Of a DNA stretch of 37,725 nucleotides, positions 32,610 through 37,725 are shown in pieces; the first letter of the stretch is position 1, and every line of letters starts with the position of its first letter. This DNA comes from Planctomycetota bacterium (GTDB lineage: Bacteria; Planctomycetota; B15-G4), in NCBI GenBank assembly GCA_029259725.1, contig JAJDER010000131.1:1-37725 (forward strand), written 5' to 3'. A program made the translations under genes and the position numbers. The notes under the pieces are model-generated. The model saw nothing but the letters and a program-made list of their open reading frames with translations. It did no database searches and had not been told where the DNA came from.

Positions 32610-33751
32610 GCTCCGCTCACCTCCAGGCCGGGCCGGGCGGCTCCGGGCCGCTCTTCGTCGTGGGCTGTGGACGCAGCGGGACGACCCTGCTGCGGCTGAT
32701 GCTCACGGCCCACCCGGACCTGTCGATCCCGGAGGAGTCGCACTACATGTACGACTGGTTCCGCCGTCGCGCGAAGGGGCGGGGCCCGACGGACATCACC
32801 AGCGCGGCCGGCTGGGGCGAGCTCACGGACTTCGTGCTCGAGCACCCGCGCACGCGCCACCTCGGACTGGACGCGGCGGTCCTGCGTCGGCGCTGCGACG
32901 ACGTCGCCACGCGCAGCCACGCCGCGGCGTTCGCCGTCGTGCTCTCCGAAGCCGCCGCGCGCGAGGGCAAGCCGCGCTGGGGCGACAAGACGCCCCAGCA
33001 CGTGCAGTACATGCTCGTGCTCGCCGAGGTGTTCCCCGACGCCCGCTTCGTGCACCTGGTGCGCGACGGCCGCGACACGTCGCTGTCGCTGCTCTCCCTG
33101 CGCAAGCGGCGTCTCAGCCGTTGGGGTCCGAGGTCGATGGGCCACGCCGGCTACTACTGGGCCTGGCTGGTCCTGTCGGGGCTGCTGGCCGGGCAGCGGC
33201 TCGGCCCCGAACGCTACCTGCAGCTGCGCTTCGAGGACCTGGTGGCCGCGCCCGAGGACCACCTGCGCCCGCTCTGTGCCTGGGCCGGGTTGCCGTTCCA
33301 CGACGGCATCCTCAGCTACCACGAGAGTGAGACCACCCGCGCGTACGCACAGGCCGGCGATCCGCGCAAGCGCTGGCTGACACGCCCGCCGGACCCCGAC
33401 CGCACCGATCGCTGGAAGCAGGACATGTCGCCGGACGACCAGGCGAGCCTGCTGCGCCAGGCCGGCGGGCTGCTCGCGCACCTGGGCTACGAGGTGGGTG
33501 CGCTGTCGACGCGACAGGAGCGACTGCGCGGCGCGCTGCGGACCCTGCAGGCCGACGGTCCGGACCCCGGCGAACGCTCCGCGTCCCCCCACCGCGTCCG
33601 CGGCCGCGCGCTCACCGCCGCGCTGCTGCTGGATCGCGCTCGACAAGTCGCGGCCCTGCGTCGCGGGAGCCTGGACCCCTTCGCGGGAGCGAGCCTGCGT
33701 TGGCAGCGGACGCTCGCGCTGCTGCTGGCCGAGGCCGAGGGGCGCGCGTGA
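32606..33751 (+). CDS. PAPS-dependent sulfotransferase
   Basis: 381 residues from GTG 32606, overlapping the oxygenase stop (GTGA). The 5'-phosphosulfate-binding loop FVVGCGRSGTTLLRLML (17-33) and the 3'-phosphate motif FVHLVRDGRDTSLSLLSLR (R153, S159) identify the Sulfotransfer family. WGDKTP (125-130) is the conserved segment between them. The C-terminal ~90 residues after the core are helical and Arg-rich, longer than usual and unassigned. It would transfer sulfate from PAPS to a hydroxyl or amine of a glycan or metabolite in the cytoplasm. The following gene starts inside its stop codon. Confidence 0.9.
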   Translation: MSSAHLQAGPGGSGPLFVVGCGRSGTTLLRLMLTAHPDLSIPEESHYMYDWFRRRAKGRGPTDITSAAGWGELTDFVLEHPRTRHLGLDAAVLRRRCDDVATRSHAAAFAVVLSEAAAREGKPRWGDKTPQHVQYMLVLAEVFPDARFVHLVRDGRDTSLSLLSLRKRRLSRWGPRSMGHAGYYWAWLVLSGLLAGQRLGPERYLQLRFEDLVAAPEDHLRPLCAWAGLPFHDGILSYHESETTRAYAQAGDPRKRWLTRPPDPDRTDRWKQDMSPDDQASLLRQAGGLLAHLGYEVGALSTRQERLRGALRTLQADGPDPGERSASPHRVRGRALTAALLLDRARQVAALRRGSLDPFAGASLRWQRTLALLLAEAEGRA

Positions 33752-34569
33752 GCGCCGCGAGCCCTGACCTGCGCCTGCAGCCGTGTTTCTTCGGTCCGGA
33801 CGACAGTCTCTTCGGCTGCCATCACGCCCCCGAGGGCGAGGACCGACACCACGGCGTGGTCGTGTGCCCACCCTTCGGCCACGAGGCGCTGCAGTTCCAT
33901 CGGGCCCTCGCGCAGCTGGCCGGACACCTCGCTCGCGCCGGCTGCCCGGTGCTGCGCTTCGATCCGTACGGCTGCGGTGACTCCGCCGGAGACGGCACCG
34001 AGGGCCGACTCGCCCGCTGGGTCGAGGACATCGCCTCCGCCATCGAAGCGCTCCGCGCACGCGCTCCGGGTCTGCGGCGCGTGAGCCTGGTCGGCCTGCG
34101 CCTGGGCGCGACCCTGGCACTCCGCTGCGCCGCGGAACGGACCGACGTCGACGGCCTCGCGCTCTGGGATCCGATCCTCGACGGCCGAGCCTATCTGGAG
34201 CAGCTCGACCGCCTCCACGCCGGCGTGCTGGCCCGCGCCCACGTGCTGCCCACGGCCGCCGAGTCGTCGGGCGCGCGCGACCAGCGTCTCGGGTTTCCGC
34301 TCAGCGCGGAGTTCGTGGCCGACCTGCTGTCGCTGCGCCTGACCGACGCCCCCCTCTCGGTTCGCAAGGCGCTCGTGCTGCGCAGTCATCCGCAGGCCGA
34401 CACGGCTCCGCTCGTCGAGCTGCTCAGGGTCGGGGGCGCTCGCGTCACCACTCACCAGAGTCTGCAACCGGAGCTCTGGCGCTGGGAAGAGGACTTCGGT
34501 CGTCAGCTCGTGCCGCTGCCGCTGCTCCGGCGTCTCGTCGAAGGCCTCGTCGAGGACGTGGTCGCATGA
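33748..34569 (+). CDS. alpha/beta hydrolase-fold protein with Arg at the nucleophile position (exosortase-A-associated hydrolase 2-like)
   Basis: 273 residues from GTG 33748, overlapping the sulfotransferase stop (GTGA). Alpha/beta-hydrolase landmarks are VVVCPPFGHEALQFHRAL (37-54), LRFDPYGCGDSAG (69-81) and the elbow LVGLRLGATLAL. The normal GxSxG is G-L-R-L-G, so R118 replaces the catalytic Ser. I recall the same G-L-R-L-G in the hydrolase-2 proteins of exosortase A polysaccharide loci. It is therefore probably not a classical Ser hydrolase and may be a binding partner of the next gene product, which starts 4 nt before this gene's end. No exosortase lies in the window. Confidence 0.75.
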   Translation: MSAASPDLRLQPCFFGPDDSLFGCHHAPEGEDRHHGVVVCPPFGHEALQFHRALAQLAGHLARAGCPVLRFDPYGCGDSAGDGTEGRLARWVEDIASAIEALRARAPGLRRVSLVGLRLGATLALRCAAERTDVDGLALWDPILDGRAYLEQLDRLHAGVLARAHVLPTAAESSGARDQRLGFPLSAEFVADLLSLRLTDAPLSVRKALVLRSHPQADTAPLVELLRVGGARVTTHQSLQPELWRWEEDFGRQLVPLPLLRRLVEGLVEDVVA

Positions 34570-35501
34570 CGACGCCGCGCGAGGAAGCCGTGATCTTCGG
34601 CGGTGAGCGCGGCCTGGTGGGCGTGATCACCGACCCACCGCCGGGCGCGCGCGGGGCCGGGAAGGGCCTCGGCGTGATCGTGCTCAACGCCGGCATCACG
34701 CCGCGCATCGGTCCGAGTCGACTCTCGGTGCGCCTCGCCCGGGCCCTCGCCCTCCAGGGCCTGACCACGCTGCGCTTCGACCATTCGCAGACGGGCGACA
34801 GCAAGCTGGCCCGGCGCGGCCCCGGCGCCCGCGACGTCTCGCAGCTGGACGTCGAGACCGTGGCGGCCCTGGACCACCTGCACGCCTGTCGGGGACTCGA
34901 TCGCTTCGTGCTCACGGGACTCTGCGCCGGGGCCGCGGGAGCGCTGCGGGCGGCGCGCCAGGATCGACGCGTGGTCGCCGCCGTGCCCATCGGCCTGCCG
35001 CCGATCCGCGGGGCCGGTGGCCCACGCCTCCTGCTGCGGCACTTCCTGCGGCTCGCCTTCCGCAGCTCGTTCCGCGCGCGCAAGTGGCGCGCCATGGCGA
35101 GCCTGGACTTCGACGTCAAGCGCGTGCTGGGCACGCTGGTCGCGGCGCCCTTCTCGCGGTCCGCCACCACCACGGGCGTGATGCCCGATGCGCGCGGCGA
35201 ACTGCGGCCGCTCCTGCTGCGCGGCACCGAGCTGCTGATCGTCCACGCCGAGGGCGACGAAGGCCTCGATGCCACCCTGGCCACCGTCGACCCCGAGCTG
35301 CTCCGACCCGTCGGCCGGCCACCCCGGCTGCACATCGTGCGCGGCGCGAACCACGTGTTCACGCTCGCCTCCAACCAGGCCGAGTTGTTGCAGCTGCTCG
35401 TGCCGTGGATGGCCGCGCTCCCCGAGCGCCTCGCGGAGCGCGCCGACGCGCCGGAGACGCCCGACGTGCCGGACGCGCAGCGCGACACACCCGGGTCCTG
35501 A
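34566..35501 (+). CDS. alpha/beta hydrolase with Cys nucleophile (exosortase-A-associated hydrolase 1-like)
   Basis: 311 residues from ATG 34566, overlapping the previous stop (ATGA). Landmarks: GVIVLNAGITPRIGPSRLSV (36-55), LRFDHSQTGDSK (69-80), and the elbow LTGLCAGAAGALRAA with C120 in place of Ser. A late GANHVF supplies the likely His. The Cys elbow matches the hydrolase-1 type of exosortase A loci, where it pairs with an R-type hydrolase as here. A Cys nucleophile suggests acyl transfer or thioester chemistry rather than simple ester cleavage; this is inference. It ends the plus-strand operon. Its stop is 2 bp from the stop of the convergent asparagine-synthetase-like gene. Confidence 0.75.
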   Translation: MTTPREEAVIFGGERGLVGVITDPPPGARGAGKGLGVIVLNAGITPRIGPSRLSVRLARALALQGLTTLRFDHSQTGDSKLARRGPGARDVSQLDVETVAALDHLHACRGLDRFVLTGLCAGAAGALRAARQDRRVVAAVPIGLPPIRGAGGPRLLLRHFLRLAFRSSFRARKWRAMASLDFDVKRVLGTLVAAPFSRSATTTGVMPDARGELRPLLLRGTELLIVHAEGDEGLDATLATVDPELLRPVGRPPRLHIVRGANHVFTLASNQAELLQLLVPWMAALPERLAERADAPETPDVPDAQRDTPGS

Positions 35502-35503
35502 AC

Positions 35504-36805
35504 TCAGAAGAGGCGCTTCCAGCGCTCCAGCGTGTGCCGCGACTTCGCTTCGTAGGCGTACACACCGTCGATGCCGAGGGCCTCGGACAGGGCCGCGCCC
35601 GCACCCGTCCCGTCCGAGAGCCCGACCTTCGGCACCCAGGCCAGGCTCTCGGGCAGCAACCCGGTGTCCACGGCCGCGCGGCGCAGCACGTGCTTCTCGA
35701 CACCGTCCACGAAGCAGGCCTCACGAGGAACGGCCAGCGCCGCGTCGATGACCGAGGACCGCCAGAAGACGTGTTGGAGCGACACGCCCCGCGACCAGCT
35801 CACGAAGGGCGACAGTTCTCCGGTCCAGCGCGTGCGGGCGATGAGCTCGGCCGTCGTCGAGAGCCCGACCGCCGCCATGTACGCCGCGTGGCGCAGCATG
35901 CCGTCGAAGAGCAGGTCCGAGCCGTAGCCCGTGACCAGGCGGCGGCAACTCGCGCGCGCGGCATCGACCAGGGCCGAGACCTGCACCAGGATCTCGGCGG
36001 TGAGGCCGTCGAAGACCTCGTTGCGGAACACGACCTCGTCGAGTCGCTCGAGCAGGGACGGGCCGTCGAGGTGCACCTGGGCATGGGCGCAGCCGAGCGC
36101 CTCGGCGAGGGCGGCCGCACCGGCGAACTCGTCGCCGTGGTCGGTGCCGAGGGTGAAGCTGGCGACCGGCCCCTGCCGACGGGCGAGGGCGCAGGCCAGC
36201 GAGCTGTCGATGCCGCCGGAGACGCACGCGCCCGTGGCCTCCGTCGACTCGGGCAGCGCCGCGAGCAGGGCCGCCCCGAGGTCGTGGGGCGGCGCGCCGG
36301 CCGGCGGCGACTCGAAACCCCGCGCAACTCCCTCGACGTGCACGCCGCTCGCGGTCGCGAGCACCGAGCAACCCGGTGGGACACGCCGCACGTCCTCGAA
36401 CGGGGACCAGTCCGGCGCACGCGCGCCCGGGGCCAGGAGCACAGGGTCGGACCGGGGGTGCACCGGGGCCAGCACGGCCAGCGCCTTGGCCTCGGGTGAC
36501 ACGACCCAGCCGGCGCCACGCCTCGCGATCCACAACGGGCAGGTGCCCAGCTCGTCGGTCTCGATCGCGAACCCGGCGCTCGAGGCGGTCAGCCGCAGCT
36601 GCGCGGTGCCGTCGCGCCAGGGCGCCGTCCAGCCACGCCCGTCGGCGTGCACGCCGGCCGCCAGCGACGCCGTGGCCCAGACGGCGACGCCGCCCGCCTC
36701 CCAGATCGGTTGCACCGGATCCGTGTACGGGCACAGGCGGCCCGCGAGCCGGTCGCCCTCGCTTGCCGTGGGAGCCTCCGCTCCGGCCACCAGCACGAAG
36801 GGCAC
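35504..36805 (-). CDS. asparagine-synthetase family amide synthetase, beta-lactam-synthetase-like
   Basis: 433 residues from GTG 36805, with GGAGGA 8 nt upstream. The N-terminal domain (1-170) keeps the glutaminase-like fold (IETDELGTCPLW, then SPEAKAL) but starts MPFVLV, so the nucleophile Cys2 of glutamine-dependent enzymes is absent. The synthetase domain has the PPi loop SGGIDSS (196-202), then TLGTDHGDEF. TGYGSD (292-297) has Tyr294 where asparagine synthetases have Glu. GELSP has E330, and VPKVGLSDGTG has K393, followed by YEAKSR. Tyr, Glu and Lys at this spacing match the beta-lactam synthetase and carbapenam synthetase triad as I recall it (Y348, E382, K443 in the clavam enzyme). It should adenylate a carboxylate and close or form an amide. 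It follows a sulfotransferase gene by 4 nt. Confidence 0.85.
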   Translation of the reverse strand: MPFVLVAGAEAPTASEGDRLAGRLCPYTDPVQPIWEAGGVAVWATASLAAGVHADGRGWTAPWRDGTAQLRLTASSAGFAIETDELGTCPLWIARRGAGWVVSPEAKALAVLAPVHPRSDPVLLAPGARAPDWSPFEDVRRVPPGCSVLATASGVHVEGVARGFESPPAGAPPHDLGAALLAALPESTEATGACVSGGIDSSLACALARRQGPVASFTLGTDHGDEFAGAAALAEALGCAHAQVHLDGPSLLERLDEVVFRNEVFDGLTAEILVQVSALVDAARASCRRLVTGYGSDLLFDGMLRHAAYMAAVGLSTTAELIARTRWTGELSPFVSWSRGVSLQHVFWRSSVIDAALAVPREACFVDGVEKHVLRRAAVDTGLLPESLAWVPKVGLSDGTGAGAALSEALGIDGVYAYEAKSRHTLERWKRLF

Positions 36806-36809
36806 CGGT

Positions 36810-37709
36810 TCAGTCCTCCGCCGGCAGCACGTAGCCGAGTCGCGTCGCGAGCTCCCGCGCCTCGTGGCCGAGAGGTCGCGGCAGGCTCACCGAGCGCCAG
36901 GCGTCGGCCAGCTCCGGGTCGATCTTCCCGCGCCGATGGATGTTGGGGTCGCCCGGGCCTCCGAACATGCGCCCACGACCGTAGGGATCGAGGACAGCCG
37001 CGTCGTAGGCCACGCCGAGGTGCGCGCACACGCCCGTGAGCACGGGCTCCGGGTCCCGCACGAGATCCTCGTAGTGGACCAGCCGGAAGCGCTCGGCCCC
37101 GATCTGCTCGCCGAAGGCCAGCACGTTGTGGTTGCACTGGACCCAGTAGCGCTCGCCCAGTTCGTGGGGATCCCCGCGCACGCGGCGGATGCGGTCGAGC
37201 CGGTTGCGCACGAAGGACTCGATGACCGCGAGCGGATGGCGCACGAGACCGACGTAGCGCGGCCTGTCGAAGAGTTGCTCGGCCCGCTGCAAGCAGGCCA
37301 TGCCCAGCGCATAGGTCGGTGTCTTGTCGACGAGCAGCAGGCCGGGCTGACCGCGCAGCAGGTCGTACACCTCGGCCGTGGACGCATCGGCCGCGACGAG
37401 CGCCTCGACGCGGGCCAGGGCCGCCGCGTAGTCGAGCTCCGCGGCGGCCATGACCGCGCGCACCAGGCCGTCGCGGTAGAAGTCGGAGAAGTCGTCCGCC
37501 TGCCAGTCGGCCATGCTCGCGTGATCGAGCAGGAACAACTCGGGTGGGCAGAACAGCGCCGGGTGCGCCGAGAGCATGAGCCGGAGCAGGGTCGACCCGG
37601 ACCGCGGCGCGGAGAGCACGAAGCCGACGCTCGTGTCCTCAGGGCGGCCGGTCATGGGCTTCGACACGGCGGCCGCTCCGCGCTCGCGGCGCGTGAGGGC
37701 TTCATCCAC
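36810..37709 (-). CDS. PAPS-dependent sulfotransferase, 5' end uncertain at the window edge
   Basis: 299 residues if started at GTG 37709, but the frame stays open to the window end, so the gene may extend beyond it. ATG 37655 is another possible start; no RBS is visible at either. The core is clear: VGFVLSAPRSGSTLLRLML (28-46) is the PAPS 5'-phosphosulfate loop, DKTPTY follows, and YVGLVRHPLAVIESFV (R157, S165) is the 3'-phosphate motif. The segment before the core (ending LARLVDEAL at the window edge) looks helical. The 3' end is 4 nt from the asparagine-synthetase-like gene, forming an operon with it. It is not a close copy of the sulfotransferase at 32606. Confidence 0.85.
   Translation of the reverse strand: MDEALTRRERGAAAVSKPMTGRPEDTSVGFVLSAPRSGSTLLRLMLSAHPALFCPPELFLLDHASMADWQADDFSDFYRDGLVRAVMAAAELDYAAALARVEALVAADASTAEVYDLLRGQPGLLLVDKTPTYALGMACLQRAEQLFDRPRYVGLVRHPLAVIESFVRNRLDRIRRVRGDPHELGERYWVQCNHNVLAFGEQIGAERFRLVHYEDLVRDPEPVLTGVCAHLGVAYDAAVLDPYGRGRMFGGPGDPNIHRRGKIDPELADAWRSVSLPRPLGHEARELATRLGYVLPAED
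36814..36819 (-). promoter_or_regulatory. strong ribosome binding site inside the end of the sulfotransferase gene
   Basis: GGAGGA on minus, 8 nt before GTG 36805 and overlapping the last codons of the upstream sulfotransferase. It sets the start of the synthetase and points to coupled translation. Confidence 0.75.
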
Positions 37710-37725
37710 GAGCCGGGCCAGCGCG

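Noticed and set aside
33748-35501. A complete exosortase/PEP-CTERM locus
   Set aside because: The two hydrolases resemble that system, but no exosortase or PEP-CTERM tail is present in the window.
1-37725. CRISPR array, transposon, integrase or phage genes
   Set aside because: No regularly spaced repeats, terminal inverted repeats with transposase, or phage-type proteins were seen.

Overview
The window is very GC-rich and gene-dense. It reads like a Planctomycetota chromosome, possibly one of the high-GC marine lineages. The signs are many large secreted proteins, an FG-GAP repeat protein and a metalloprotease sharing a C-terminal domain that I associate with planctomycetes, and gene starts that often lack a strong Shine-Dalgarno. 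The phylum call is inference; no rRNA is present. I see no transposase, integrase, phage gene or CRISPR array.

Layout. 1-3264 (-): a membrane-anchored protein with about nine carboxypeptidase-regulatory-like beta-sandwich repeats. 3558-8893 (+): a secreted gluzincin-like peptidase with TPR-like and GYF_2-like regions, a lipoprotein, and an O-antigen ligase/Wzy-type membrane protein with TPRs. 8948-10840 (-): a GT-C-like membrane protein. 10892-16245 (-): the most distinctive block, two tandem copies of a two-gene module (small secreted protein with one conserved Cys, then a secreted HExxH metalloprotease). 16589-17491 (+): an archaeal/eukaryotic-type (type II) methionine aminopeptidase. 17536-19747: two alpha/beta hydrolases flanking a tRNA-Pro(GGG) gene. 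20028-21716 (-): the FG-GAP beta-propeller protein. 21883-24505 (-): an MBOAT plus SGNH-like pair for polysaccharide O-acylation. 24660-26165 (-): an unrecognised secreted protein.

26313-37709 is mostly surface-glycan or small-molecule biosynthesis: a GT-C mannosyltransferase-like protein, a GT4 glycosyltransferase, a polysaccharide deacetylase and a Wzx-like flippase. Then comes a tightly overlapping four-gene operon: a PhyH-type Fe/2-oxoglutarate oxygenase, a sulfotransferase and two alpha/beta hydrolases with Arg and Cys at the nucleophile position, resembling exosortase-A-associated hydrolases 2 and 1. It meets tail to tail with a two-gene operon: a second sulfotransferase, open to the window edge, and an asparagine-synthetase homologue. 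That homologue lacks the glutaminase Cys and carries the Tyr/Glu/Lys pattern of beta-lactam synthetases.

The strongest candidates for something undescribed are the duplicated secreted-protein/metalloprotease module, the beta-lactam-synthetase-like enzyme beside an Fe/2OG oxygenase and sulfotransferases, and a recurring 14-bp tandem duplication that sits on the stop codons of three minus-strand genes.
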